Positions 41,003 to 49,088 of a stretch of 51,425 nucleotides of DNA are shown piece after piece. Source of the stretch: Palsa-739 sp035532535 (lineage in GTDB: Bacteria; Actinomycetota; Thermoleophilia; Gaiellales; Gaiellaceae); the NCBI GenBank assembly GCA_035532535.1, contig DATKQT010000015.1, forward strand, positions 1-51,425. The letters run 5' to 3'. Position 1 is the stretch's first letter; each line of letters starts with the position of its first letter. The notes under the pieces are model-generated. The model was not told the origin of the DNA. It did not search any database and saw nothing but the letters and a program-made list of their open reading frames with translations. The translations under genes were made by a program, and so were the position numbers.

Positions 41003-41411
41003 TCTCGGGCACGCCGGCGAGCGCCTTCGAGACCGGGCAGTTCGCCTTCGCACCTTCGGCCGCCGCCTGGAACGCGGCAGCGTCGATGCCGGGCACCGTG
41101 CCGTTCACCTGAAGCGCGATCTTCACGATCCCCTCGCCGGGCTGGAACGTGACGGTGGCCGACGTGTGCAGCGTCTCCGGCGGATGTCCTTCCTTCGACA
41201 GCCCGGCCGAGAGCGCCATGGAGAAGCACGCAGCGTGCGCCGCCGCAATGAGCTCCTCGGGGCTCGTGCTGCCGCCTGCCTCGTCCGTGGAGCGCGCCTT
41301 CCAGCTGACCGTCTCGCCGCCGATGGCGCCGCTCGTCGAGGAGTCGATCGTGCCGCTCCCCTCGAGCAGGCTGCCGGTCCACGTGACCTCTGCCTTGCGA
41401 TCCGTCGCCAT
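40977..41411 (-). CDS. OsmC/Ohr family peroxiredoxin-like protein
   Basis: A 144-residue OsmC protein with both reactive cysteines, Cys62 (AACFSMALS) and Cys125 (KANCPVSKAL). The family reduces organic hydroperoxides with lipoyl or thiol donors. The GxxxTSPEELIAAAHAAC segment is canonical. Its ATG overlaps the stop of the DUF1385 gene by one base. Confidence 0.93.
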   Translation of the reverse strand: MATDRKAEVTWTGSLLEGSGTIDSSTSGAIGGETVSWKARSTDEAGGSTSPEELIAAAHAACFSMALSAGLSKEGHPPETLHTSATVTFQPGEGIVKIALQVNGTVPGIDAAAFQAAAEGAKANCPVSKALAGVPEITLEARLA

Positions 41412-42319
41412 TACGCCATCACCTCCACGCGATTTTCTCCGACACGGGTGCCCTCGAGCTCCAGGACCTCGCGCAGCGCGCGAATCGACACCTCGAGCTG
41501 TTCGAGCGACGGCTCGCGCGTCGTCAGCCGCTGCAGCCACAAGCCCGGCGCGAGAACGGTCATGACGAAACGGTTCTGGTGCTTGCCGGCGAAGCGGATG
41601 AGCTCGTATGCGAGCCCGGCGATGAACGGCAGCAGCGCGATGCGCTCGACGATCAGCCAGTACCAGGCGGGCCGCCCGAAGAACGCGAAGACGAAGACCG
41701 CGATCACCATCACCCACAGCAGGAACGCGGTGCCGCAGCGCGGGTGGATCAGCGAGTAGCGCTGGACGGTCTCGGGGTCGAGCTCCTCCCCCGCCTCGTA
41801 CGCGTTGATGGCCTTGTGCTCGGCGCCGTGGTACTGGAACACGCGCCGGAGATCCGGCAGGAGCGAGATCAGGCTGAGGTAGGCGACGAAGATCGACACG
41901 CGGATAGCGCCTTCGACGATCACGAACCAGCCGCCGCTCTTGATCGGGAGCGCCTCCGTGATCAGCCCCGGCGTGACCTTGAAGAGCGCGACCGCGAATC
42001 CGATCGCAATCGCGAACGCGAAGATGAGCGCGCCGCGCGAGAGCTCCTTCTCGGCCTCGGCGGGATCGGCGCCCTCTTCCTGCGCCGCGTAGTTCGCGGA
42101 GATGGCGAGCGCGCGGAAGCCGATGGCGAGCGACTCGCCGAGTGCCATCACGCCGCGGATGACGGGGAGGCGGAGAACCCAGTGGCGCGCCATGGCGGAG
42201 TCGATCGGCCGCGTCACCTGCGCGATCGTGCCCATGGGCGTCCGGACGGCGACGGCCCAGTTCCCGGGGCTGCGCATCATGACGCCCTCGAGGACGGCCT
42301 GGCCACCGACAGTCATCAC
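41411..42319 (-). CDS. DUF1385 family membrane protein (YqhQ-like)
   Basis: A 302-residue polytopic protein of the DUF1385/YqhQ family, annotated elsewhere as a putative metal-dependent enzyme of unknown function. The conserved opening GGQAVLEGVMMRSP and the central FQYHGAEHKAINAYE plus RYSLIHPRCGTAFLL motifs are present; the His and Glu residues suggest a metal site at the membrane. Four to five TM helices. It is next to rpmE, as in many Actinobacteria. Starts are GTG 42319 or ATG 42316. Confidence 0.9.
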   Translation of the reverse strand: MMTVGGQAVLEGVMMRSPGNWAVAVRTPMGTIAQVTRPIDSAMARHWVLRLPVIRGVMALGESLAIGFRALAISANYAAQEEGADPAEAEKELSRGALIFAFAIAIGFAVALFKVTPGLITEALPIKSGGWFVIVEGAIRVSIFVAYLSLISLLPDLRRVFQYHGAEHKAINAYEAGEELDPETVQRYSLIHPRCGTAFLLWVMVIAVFVFAFFGRPAWYWLIVERIALLPFIAGLAYELIRFAGKHQNRFVMTVLAPGLWLQRLTTREPSLEQLEVSIRALREVLELEGTRVGENRVEVMA

Positions 42320-42326
42320 TGTGCGC

Positions 42327-42551
42327 CTAGTTGGAGCTGCGCTTCGCGCGCTCGGCGCGCTCGAGCCGGCGCTGGAAGCGCTCGACCCGTCCGCCGGTGT
42401 CCACGAGCTTCTGCTTGCCCGTATAGAAGGGGTGGCACTGGGAGCAGATCTCGACGTGCAGCTCCGGCTTGGTCGAGTGGACCTGGAACGTGTTCCCGCA
42501 GGAGCACGTCACCGTGGAGAGCACGTAATCGGGATGAATACCGGCCTTCAT
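42327..42551 (-). CDS. rpmE: 50S ribosomal protein L31, zinc-binding type
   Basis: A 74-residue L31 with zinc-binding cysteines: Cys16 and Cys18 (TCSCGN) and the CSQCHPFYTGKQ motif. It lies in the usual region with prfA. Its ATG overlaps the upstream PLP gene (ATGA), but it also has its own extended -10 (TGC-TATCCT, 42569-42561) nine nt upstream, so it is probably transcribed separately as well. Confidence 0.97.
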   Translation of the reverse strand: MKAGIHPDYVLSTVTCSCGNTFQVHSTKPELHVEICSQCHPFYTGKQKLVDTGGRVERFQRRLERAERAKRSSN

Positions 42552-43474
42552 CGTCCACCCAGGATAGCAGCGGCCTGCTCGGCTACCGCGTTGCCGCCCG
42601 ACACGATGGCGACCGTCGAATCCGCGAGATCGACTTTTCCCGCGAGGATCGCCGCGACCGCGGCGGCTCCGGCGGGCTCGCAGGCGAGCTTCGCACGGGC
42701 ATAGAGGAAGCGCATGCCCTCGGCGATTTCGTCTTCGCTCACAAGGACGCTATCGACAGCCCCGCGGCAGATCTGGAGGGCCAGCTCTCCCGCAAAGGGG
42801 GGTGCGAGGCCGTCGGCGATGGTGTTCGTCTCGACCCTGACGCTGTGACCGGCCTCGAGGCCTGCCCGGAAGGCCTGCGCCTGCTCGGGCTCGACGGCGA
42901 CGATCCGCGCGCGGCCTCCCAGGGCGGTGACGATGCCGGACACGAGGCCGCCGCCACCCACGCCGACGACGACCGTGGCGAGGTCGGGGACGTCTTCGAG
43001 CATCTCGAGCGCGAGCGTCCCGTGGCCGGCGATGACGTACGGGTCGTTGTGCGGGTGGACGAAGACCCGTCCGGTCTCCTCGACGATCGCCATCGCGCGG
43101 TCGAACGCGATCGCGTGGTCGGGCGCCTCGAGATCGACCGTGGCGCCGTAACCGCGCGTGGCGGCCACCTTCGACGGGCTCGCGTGCATGCTCATGACGA
43201 CGACGCAGTCGACGCCGTATTGCGCGGCCGCCCACGCCACGGCCTGCGCATGGTTTCCCGCCGACCAGGTGACGACGCCGCGGCTGCGCTCGTCGGGCGT
43301 GAGCGCGGCGACGCGGTTCAACGCGCCGCGCGCCTTGAACGAGCCCGTCTTCTGGAAGAGCTCGGCCTTCAGGTGCGCGCCGAGCGCGGCCGAGGAGAGC
43401 ATGGGCGTGCGGTGGATCCGGCCGGCGAGGACGCCGCGGGCGCGCTCGACGTCGTCGATCGTCGGGGCCGACAT
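42548..43474 (-). CDS. threonine/serine dehydratase-like PLP enzyme
   Basis: A 308-residue fold-type II PLP enzyme close to catabolic threonine dehydratase or serine racemase. The Schiff-base Lys47 is in FQKTGSFKARGALN and the phosphate loop is VGVGGGGLVSG; SAGNHAQAVAWAA is the substrate loop. It has no C-terminal ACT domain, so it is not feedback-regulated like IlvA. The substrate (Thr, Ser or a hydroxy-amino acid) is uncertain. TAGGCT lies seven nt before the ATG. Confidence 0.9.
   Translation of the reverse strand: MSAPTIDDVERARGVLAGRIHRTPMLSSAALGAHLKAELFQKTGSFKARGALNRVAALTPDERSRGVVTWSAGNHAQAVAWAAAQYGVDCVVVMSMHASPSKVAATRGYGATVDLEAPDHAIAFDRAMAIVEETGRVFVHPHNDPYVIAGHGTLALEMLEDVPDLATVVVGVGGGGLVSGIVTALGGRARIVAVEPEQAQAFRAGLEAGHSVRVETNTIADGLAPPFAGELALQICRGAVDSVLVSEDEIAEGMRFLYARAKLACEPAGAAAVAAILAGKVDLADSTVAIVSGGNAVAEQAAAILGGR
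42561..42569 (-). promoter_or_regulatory. rpmE promoter, extended -10 (TGCTATCCT)
   Basis: TGC-TATCCT lies inside the 3' end of the PLP dehydratase gene, nine nt before the rpmE ATG. It closely resembles the atp operon promoter. Confidence 0.45.
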
Positions 43475-43481
43475 GCGCCCG

Positions 43482-43520
43482 AGCCTACGCCTTGTCGCGA
43501 GCGTCTGAGGGGCGTACGAT
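43482..43520. promoter_or_regulatory. back-to-back leaderless -10s (TAGGCT minus, TACGAT plus)
   Basis: In a 52-nt divergent gap, minus-strand TAGGCT (43487-43482) is seven nt from ATG 43474, and plus-strand TACGAT (43515-43520) is six nt from GTG 43527. Any -35 regions would overlap. Confidence 0.45.
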
Positions 43521-43526
43521 CGTCGC

Positions 43527-43922
43527 GTGAGACGGCTTCTCGTCCTCGGTGCGCTGTGCACGGCAGCGCTCGTCGTCGGGACGCTTCAGGCGAGCGCGAA
43601 AGGCCCGACTTCGCCCCACGCGTACGTCTCGCAGCTGGTGACGTTCTACGAACAGGTCGCGGCCATCGTCAAGAAGGACTCGCACAGCTGCGGGAAGATG
43701 GGCGCCGACCTCGTGGCGTTCTCGAAGAGCCATCAGGCCACGGTCGCGGCGCTGAACGCGGCTGCGCCGAAGATCAGCAAGACGGAGGCGGCGGCCATCG
43801 TGTTCACCTACGAGAGCCGCTTCGCCACGGCCGCGACCACGATCGGCCAGGGCATCGCATCCTGCTCGTCCAGCAAGGCGCTGATGCAGATGTTCAGCGA
43901 GCTCAACAAGCTCAAGAAGTAG
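43527..43922 (+). CDS. small secreted helical protein, function unknown
   Basis: A 131-residue protein with a signal peptide (about 1-24, ending QASA). The mature chain is mostly helical, Lys/Ala/Ser-rich, with two cysteines (Cys55 and Cys113) that could form a disulfide. No family is recognised. It has a leaderless GTG start. Its 3' end overlaps the convergent histidine kinase gene by 11 bp. Confidence 0.72.
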   Translation: MRRLLVLGALCTAALVVGTLQASAKGPTSPHAYVSQLVTFYEQVAAIVKKDSHSCGKMGADLVAFSKSHQATVAALNAAAPKISKTEAAAIVFTYESRFATAATTIGQGIASCSSSKALMQMFSELNKLKK

Positions 43923-45240
43923 CGCCGGCGCGGTCGATGCCCGCTTCGACGGGAACCGGCAGCCGCACGGTGAAGGTCGTCTGGTGGTCCGGCTCGCTCG
44001 CGACGTCGACGTGGCCCCCCATCGCCTCCGTCAACTCTTTCACGATCGCGAGGCCGAGACCCGTGCCGACCGCGCGCTCGCGGCCGTACCGCTCGTGCAG
44101 ATAGAAGCGCTCGAAGGCCCGGCTGCGCTCCTCCGGTTGCAGGCCCGGCCCCGTGTCCTCGACGCGCAGGACGCCGGGAGCCGTGACGACGCGCACCTCT
44201 CCGCCCCGCGGCGTCAGCCGCAGCGCGTTCTCGACGAGGTTCGAGACAACCTGTAGCGCTCGGTCGGCGTCGGCGATCGCAGGGGCAGGCCCCTCCGACA
44301 CCGCGACGAGGTCGACGCCGAACGCGGTCGCCTGCTGCTGGTAGCGCCGAACGGCGTCGTCCGCCACCTCGGCGAGGTCGACTTCGCTCGGATGGACGCT
44401 GAAGTCGGTGCGGTTCATGCGCGCGAGGTCGAGGAGGTCGCCGACGAGCCGCTCGAGGCGCGCCGACTCCGCGGCGACCGTCTCGGCGGCGTCGTGCGCG
44501 TCCACCGCTCCCTCGCCGAGCGCTTCCGCCCAGCCGCGGATCGCGGTCAGCGGCGTCTTCAGCTCGTGGCTGACCGAGAGCAGGAACGACCGCTCCGCCT
44601 CCTGCGCGCGCGCCAGTTGCTCGGCGAGGTCGTTGAAGGCGGCAGCCAGGGTCGCGAGCTCGGCCGCGCCCTCGACCGGCACGGGCTCGGGGCGCGTGCC
44701 GCGCGCGAGGGTGCGCGCCGCCTCGGCCACCCGGTGCACAGGCCCGGCGATGCGGCGCGCGAGCAGCAGCGCGGCCACGCCGGCCAGCAACGCGCCGGCG
44801 AGCGCCGCGATCAGCAGCGCCCACACGAAGGGCGACCACTGCGACTTCGTCACGCTCTTCGGCCGCAGGAGGACGAACGCCTGGCCCTCGACCGGCTGCG
44901 CGGCGTAGAAGTACGCGGTCCCGTCGATCGTGACGGAGCCCTGCGCCGGCAGGTTGTGCAGCAGCGCGTCCTGCGCCGACGTCGGCAGCGCCGCCGCGTT
45001 CGTCCGGTAGGTCTCGTGCTGCCTCTTCAGGTACGGCCGCAGCGGTTTCAGGTACGTGAACGGCGACACCGCGACGCGCTCACGCTCGGCGATGAGCGCC
45101 GCCTGATGGGCGACGTCGTCGAGCGTCGCCCGGTCGACGGCGCGGCGCGTCAGCAGCAGGCCGAGCGCGAGCGTCAGCCCAACGCAGAGGACGACGATCA
45201 GCGCGATCGCCTGGAAGAGCCTCGTGCGCAGGCTCGTCAT
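43912..45240 (-). CDS. sensor histidine kinase
   Basis: An OmpR-class HK of about 442 residues: two TM helices (about 10-30 and 140-160) flanking an extracellular sensor of about 100 residues, then HAMP, HisKA with His225 (SVSHELKTPLTAIRG), and HATPase_c (NLVENALR, VEDTGPGL, GTGLGLAIVKEL). It is third in the operon after the membrane protein and regulator. TTG at 45246 is an alternative start two codons upstream. The signal is unknown. Confidence 0.94.
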   Translation of the reverse strand: MTSLRTRLFQAIALIVVLCVGLTLALGLLLTRRAVDRATLDDVAHQAALIAERERVAVSPFTYLKPLRPYLKRQHETYRTNAAALPTSAQDALLHNLPAQGSVTIDGTAYFYAAQPVEGQAFVLLRPKSVTKSQWSPFVWALLIAALAGALLAGVAALLLARRIAGPVHRVAEAARTLARGTRPEPVPVEGAAELATLAAAFNDLAEQLARAQEAERSFLLSVSHELKTPLTAIRGWAEALGEGAVDAHDAAETVAAESARLERLVGDLLDLARMNRTDFSVHPSEVDLAEVADDAVRRYQQQATAFGVDLVAVSEGPAPAIADADRALQVVSNLVENALRLTPRGGEVRVVTAPGVLRVEDTGPGLQPEERSRAFERFYLHERYGRERAVGTGLGLAIVKELTEAMGGHVDVASEPDHQTTFTVRLPVPVEAGIDRAGATS

Positions 45241-45250
45241 GCTCAAAAGC

Positions 45251-45937
45251 TTACGCAGCGACGAGCTTGTACCCGGATCCGCGTACGGTGCGGATGGACT
45301 CCGGGTTGCCGAGCTTGCGGCGCAGCTGCGCGACGTGGACGTCGACCGTCCTCGTGCCGCCGGGGTAGGTCATCCCCCAGACGAGATCGAGCAGCCGCTC
45401 GCGCGACAGCACGATGCCGGGATGCTCGAGGAAGCAGGCGAGCAGGTCGAACTCCTTGCTCGTCAGGTCGACCGCGGATCCGTCGACGGTGACGTCGTGC
45501 TCGTCGCGGCGCAGCTCGATCGGCCCGGAGACGAGCACCTCGCTCGGGTCATGGTGCTCGGCCCGCCGCAGGATCGCCTTGATGCGGGCGGCGAGCTCGC
45601 GCGGCGAGAACGGCTTCGAGACGTAGTCGTCGGCGCCGAGCTCGAGGCCGGCGACGCGGTCTGGCTCCTCGTCGCGCGCGGTGAGCATGACGATCGGCAC
45701 CTTCGAGTGGGCGCGCAACGTGCGGCAGACCTCGAAGCCGTCGACGCCGGGCAGCCCGATGTCGAGCACGACGAGCCGCACGGGATGGCGGCGCAATTCG
45801 ACGATCGCCTCCTCGCCGGTGCGCAGCCACAGCACGCGCCAGCCGTCCTGCTGCTCGAGGTACGACTTGACGAGCCGGCCGATCGCGTCGTCGTCTTCGA
45901 CGAGCAGAAGGACGCCCCCGGTCCCTGCCCCTGTCAC
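45251..45937 (-). CDS. OmpR/PhoB-family response regulator
   Basis: A 228-residue regulator. The receiver has the acidic pocket (LLVEDDD), phospho-Asp59 (LVVLDIGLPG), Thr (VMLTARDE) and Lys (DDYVSKPF); the winged helix ends LRRKLGNPESIRTVRGSGYKL. It is the partner of the downstream kinase. GTG start three nt after the stop of the upstream gene. Confidence 0.95.
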   Translation of the reverse strand: MTGAGTGGVLLLVEDDDAIGRLVKSYLEQQDGWRVLWLRTGEEAIVELRRHPVRLVVLDIGLPGVDGFEVCRTLRAHSKVPIVMLTARDEEPDRVAGLELGADDYVSKPFSPRELAARIKAILRRAEHHDPSEVLVSGPIELRRDEHDVTVDGSAVDLTSKEFDLLACFLEHPGIVLSRERLLDLVWGMTYPGGTRTVDVHVAQLRRKLGNPESIRTVRGSGYKLVAA

Positions 45938-45939
45938 GG

Positions 45940-46347
45940 TCAGCCGCCGAAACCCTCGACCTGGATCGTGTCCGCCGGCTCGTTGGCGCCTCGCGCGACG
46001 ACGACGCGCATCCCCCGCTTCAGTTGCGACGTCGTCTCGACCTGCCCGCCGATCCGCACCGTCGCATCCGGGGCGACGGGGATGACGTCGGCGGGGCGGT
46101 CCCGCTCGCGGAGCGTGATCGAGCCTGGCACCACGGCCGTGACGACGCCGCGGTAGAGCTGGGTGTCGCGGATGGTGCCGTCCGGCGCCTGCCACACGAC
46201 CTCGGCGCGGATCATCCGTCCGCCGAGCAAGGTCTGGATGATCCCGCCCGTGCCGTACGCAAAGCCGCTTCCGGCGAGCCAGAAGAAGACGTTGACCGAG
46301 ACGAGGACGACGGCCAGGACCGCGAAGCGACGGCGATTCATTCCCAC
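45940..46347 (-). CDS. membrane-anchored small beta-rich protein of the two-component operon
   Basis: A 135-residue protein with an N-terminal TM or signal segment (about 10-30) and an extracytoplasmic beta-rich domain (VTAVVPGSITLRERDR, VRIGGQVETTSQLKRGMRVVVARG) of the DUF5666/OB-like kind. It is first in the operon with the regulator and kinase and may sense or respond to the same envelope signal, which is inference. The GTG start has GGAGG six nt upstream; an in-frame ATG is two codons later. Confidence 0.75.
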   Translation of the reverse strand: MGMNRRRFAVLAVVLVSVNVFFWLAGSGFAYGTGGIIQTLLGGRMIRAEVVWQAPDGTIRDTQLYRGVVTAVVPGSITLRERDRPADVIPVAPDATVRIGGQVETTSQLKRGMRVVVARGANEPADTIQVEGFGG

Positions 46348-46375
46348 ATGATCCCTCCAAGGCCGGAGAGAACGC

Positions 46376-46390
46376 GTAAGTCCTCTGTAA
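46376..46390 (-). promoter_or_regulatory. candidate response-regulator direct repeat
   Basis: On the minus strand TTAC-AGAGGAC-TTAC: two TTAC half-sites 11 nt apart, the spacing used by OmpR-family dimers, located about 30-45 nt upstream of the three-gene operon that encodes such a regulator. Confidence 0.3.
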
Positions 46391-46397
46391 ATCGAGC

Positions 46398-46424
46398 GGC
46401 CGCACCGGCAAAGCCGGTACGGCC
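46398..46424 (-). terminator. hairpin after the ETF operon
   Basis: A 12-bp stem (46398-46409 with 46413-46424, one G-U wobble) and a 3-nt loop, about 30 nt after the ETF-QO stop. There is no clear U-run, but stem strength and position suggest a terminator. Confidence 0.6.
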
Positions 46425-46452
46425 TCTTATCGTCGGCATCGAAAGCGACGCC

Positions 46453-48138
46453 TCAGGTGTTCGTGTATTCCGGCCCGGACCCGCCCTCGGGCGGCGTGAG
46501 CCGTCCGCCCTTCGCGGTGATTGCGCCGCACTGGACGCAGTTCGAGGGCGCGAGTTGCACGGTCACGGTGCCGTCGCCGCCCTCGGTGCCGAGCTCATAC
46601 ACGTGCGCCGGGCACATGTTGATCCACAGATCGGCAAGCTCGCGGGGCACTCGCCGCTCGATGCGGATGTGGTTCGGCTGGTCGTCGCGCGTCTTGTTCC
46701 CGGAGAGGAAGACGGACGAGAGCTTGTCGAACGTAAGGATCCCATCCGGGCCGGGATAGCGCGAGCCGCGATCGGTGCGCAGCAGCGGCTGATCCGCATC
46801 CGGCTCCGCCTGCAGCTTGCCCGGCGCGAGCCGTCCTTTCGACACCGTCATCGCACTCGCGAGCGCGCCGCCGACGAAGAAGCCGCGGCCGAATACCTGC
46901 CGCACGTCGCGCACCTCGTGCAGATCGTCCCAGATGAAGCTGGAGCGGATCGCGTCGTCATACGAGCCGAGCGCCGTCGCCGGCGTCGCGCCCCGCTGCA
47001 GCGACGCGAACGCGGACTCGGCCGCAAGACGGCCCGACTCGATCGCATAGTGCACGCCCTTCAGCCGCGCGATGTTGACGAGCCCGACACCGTCGCCGCA
47101 GAGCAGCAGCCCGGGCGCGCTCAAGCGCGTCGGCAACGAGTGGAAGCCGCCGCTCGGGATCGTCTTTGCACCCCACGCCACGCGTTCGCCGCCCTCGAGC
47201 AGCTTGCGGATCTTCGGATGCGTCTTCAGCTCCTGCAGCAGGTCGTGCGCAGACAGCTCGACGTCCCGGTAGTCCAGGCCGACCACCATCCCGATGGTGA
47301 GCATGTCGTCACCCATCGGGTAGATGAACGAGCCGCCGAACTCGCGGTACTTCGCCGCCGTTCGCAACGGCCAGCCCATCGTGTGGATCACGCGGTCGAG
47401 CTTGCGCGGAACCTTCCAGACCTCTTTCACGCCGAGCTCCCACACTTGCGGCTCGTTGCCGCGCAGCCCGAAGTGGTCGAGCGCGATGCCGGTGAGATGG
47501 CCCTGCGTCCCCTCCGCGAGGACGGTCACCTTCGCGACAAGATCGGCACCCGGCTCGTAGTTGCCGAGCGGCTCGCCGTCGCGACCGCGGCCCTTGTCAC
47601 CGGTGCGCACTCCGACGACGCGGCCGTGCGCGACGAGCAGCTTCTCCGCCGTCGTCTCGGGGAGGATCGTCGTCCCACCCTCCTCGGCGCGCTCGCCGAG
47701 CCAGCGGCCGAGGCGCGAGAGCGAGAACACCCAGTTGCCGTGGTTGCGCATCGTCGGCGGCGGCGGAATGCGCAACGCGTTGCGGCCGGTGAACACGTAC
47801 ACGGACTCGTTGTGCACCGGCCCGTACGACGGCAGGTCTTCCATGCGATAGCCGAGCTTGCGCAGCGCGCGCGGGTTGACGACGGCGCCGGAGAGGAGAT
47901 GGGAGCCGGGCTGCTTGCCCTTCTCGAGGAGCGCGACCGGCACGTCGCCGAGACGCTCCGCCACCTCGGGGTGCTGCTCGAGGAGCTGGCCGAGGCGGAT
48001 CGCACACGCGAGCCCGGCCGGGCCGGCGCCGACGATGAGCACGCCGACCTCGATGCGCTCATCGACCGGGTCGGTCGGCTCGCCGACGAACTCTGCCGCC
48101 GCGAACGGCGGCGGATAGTCGGACGCCCTGACGGTCAC
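46453..48138 (-). CDS. electron transfer flavoprotein-quinone oxidoreductase (FixC/ETF-QO family)
   Basis: Passes electrons from ETF to the quinone pool. The 561 residues have the FAD loop VLIVGAGPAGLACAIRLGQ, LLEKGKQPGSHLLSGAV, GDGVGLVNIARLKGVHYAIESG and the C-terminal ferredoxin domain. The ligands seen are Cys509 (NMCPAHVYE), Cys534 and Cys537 (NCVQCGAI), but the usual fourth cysteine position is Ile540, so a standard [4Fe-4S] cluster is doubtful. The GTG start overlaps the etfA stop (GTGA). Confidence 0.92.
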   Translation of the reverse strand: MTVRASDYPPPFAAAEFVGEPTDPVDERIEVGVLIVGAGPAGLACAIRLGQLLEQHPEVAERLGDVPVALLEKGKQPGSHLLSGAVVNPRALRKLGYRMEDLPSYGPVHNESVYVFTGRNALRIPPPPTMRNHGNWVFSLSRLGRWLGERAEEGGTTILPETTAEKLLVAHGRVVGVRTGDKGRGRDGEPLGNYEPGADLVAKVTVLAEGTQGHLTGIALDHFGLRGNEPQVWELGVKEVWKVPRKLDRVIHTMGWPLRTAAKYREFGGSFIYPMGDDMLTIGMVVGLDYRDVELSAHDLLQELKTHPKIRKLLEGGERVAWGAKTIPSGGFHSLPTRLSAPGLLLCGDGVGLVNIARLKGVHYAIESGRLAAESAFASLQRGATPATALGSYDDAIRSSFIWDDLHEVRDVRQVFGRGFFVGGALASAMTVSKGRLAPGKLQAEPDADQPLLRTDRGSRYPGPDGILTFDKLSSVFLSGNKTRDDQPNHIRIERRVPRELADLWINMCPAHVYELGTEGGDGTVTVQLAPSNCVQCGAITAKGGRLTPPEGGSGPEYTNT

Positions 48139-49088
48139 GAGCCTTTGCGCTGATTCACGAGCTCGGTCAGCTTCGGCACGATCTCGTGCACGTCGCCGAC
48201 GACACCGAGGTCGGAGAACTCGAAGATGGGCGCGTTCGCGTCCTTGTTGATCGCGACGATGACGCTCGAGCTCTGCATGCCGACCTTGTGCTGGATGGCG
48301 CCGGAGATGCCGAGCGCGACGTAGAGCTTCGGCGACACCGTCTTGCCGGTCTGGCCGATCTGCGCCGAATACGGGTACCAACCGGCGTCGACGACCGCAC
48401 GGGTGGCGCCGACGGCGCCGCCGAGCGCGCGCGCGAGCTCCTCCGCGAGCGTGAAGTTCTCGGGCGCGCCGAGCCCGCGACCGCCGGCGACGATCACGTC
48501 CGCATCCTCGATCGACGGGCCGCTCGCCTCCTCCAGCTGCTGGTCGACGATCGTCGCCGCGCGCGAGTGCTCCTCGAGCTCGACGGCGGCCTGCACGACC
48601 TCCGGCGCCCCACCTCCGGTGGGCGCGGCATCGAACGAGCCGGCGCGGAAGAGCCCGAGCCGCGGCGTGGAGCGCCACCCGACGTCGACGAGGACGGAGT
48701 CGCCAAGCGCGGGTCTCTTGCCGATGAAGTCGCTCGTGAGGTCGACGAGGTCCCAGTTGAGGCCTGCATCGAGGCGTGCGGCGAGCCCCGCGGCAATGTC
48801 GGCCGCGAGAACGGAGTTCGCGAACAGCACCGTGTCGTAGCCGCCGTCGGCGACGACCTTCGCGATCACGTCGACGCGCGCCTGCGGCAGCGGCGGGTCG
48901 AGCGATGCGTCGTCGGCAACGTGCACCTTCTTCGCACCGTACGTGCCGGCCTCCGCCGCAAGGGCGGTAACGCCTCCGCCGACGAGAACCGCGTCGGCGT
49001 CGCCGAGCGACGCGGCCTTCGTGAGCACGCCGAGCGAGCCCTTCTGCAGCTCGCCGCCGTGATGCTCGAGGAAGACGAGCGTGCTCAT
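48135..49088 (-). CDS. etfA: electron transfer flavoprotein alpha subunit
   Basis: The FAD-binding ETF subunit, 317 residues. The C-terminal FAD motif is GARGLGAPENF-type (VAGGRGLGAPENFTLAEELARALGGAVGATRAVVDAGW, in parts) and the segment GQTGKTVSPKLYVALGISGAIQH is canonical. It overlaps etfB by 4 bp. Confidence 0.96.
   Translation of the reverse strand: MSTLVFLEHHGGELQKGSLGVLTKAASLGDADAVLVGGGVTALAAEAGTYGAKKVHVADDASLDPPLPQARVDVIAKVVADGGYDTVLFANSVLAADIAAGLAARLDAGLNWDLVDLTSDFIGKRPALGDSVLVDVGWRSTPRLGLFRAGSFDAAPTGGGAPEVVQAAVELEEHSRAATIVDQQLEEASGPSIEDADVIVAGGRGLGAPENFTLAEELARALGGAVGATRAVVDAGWYPYSAQIGQTGKTVSPKLYVALGISGAIQHKVGMQSSSVIVAINKDANAPIFEFSDLGVVGDVHEIVPKLTELVNQRKGS

Noticed and set aside
42327..42551. 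Cysteine-less paralogue type of L31
   Set aside because: The CSC and CSQC zinc ligands are present, so it is the zinc-binding form.
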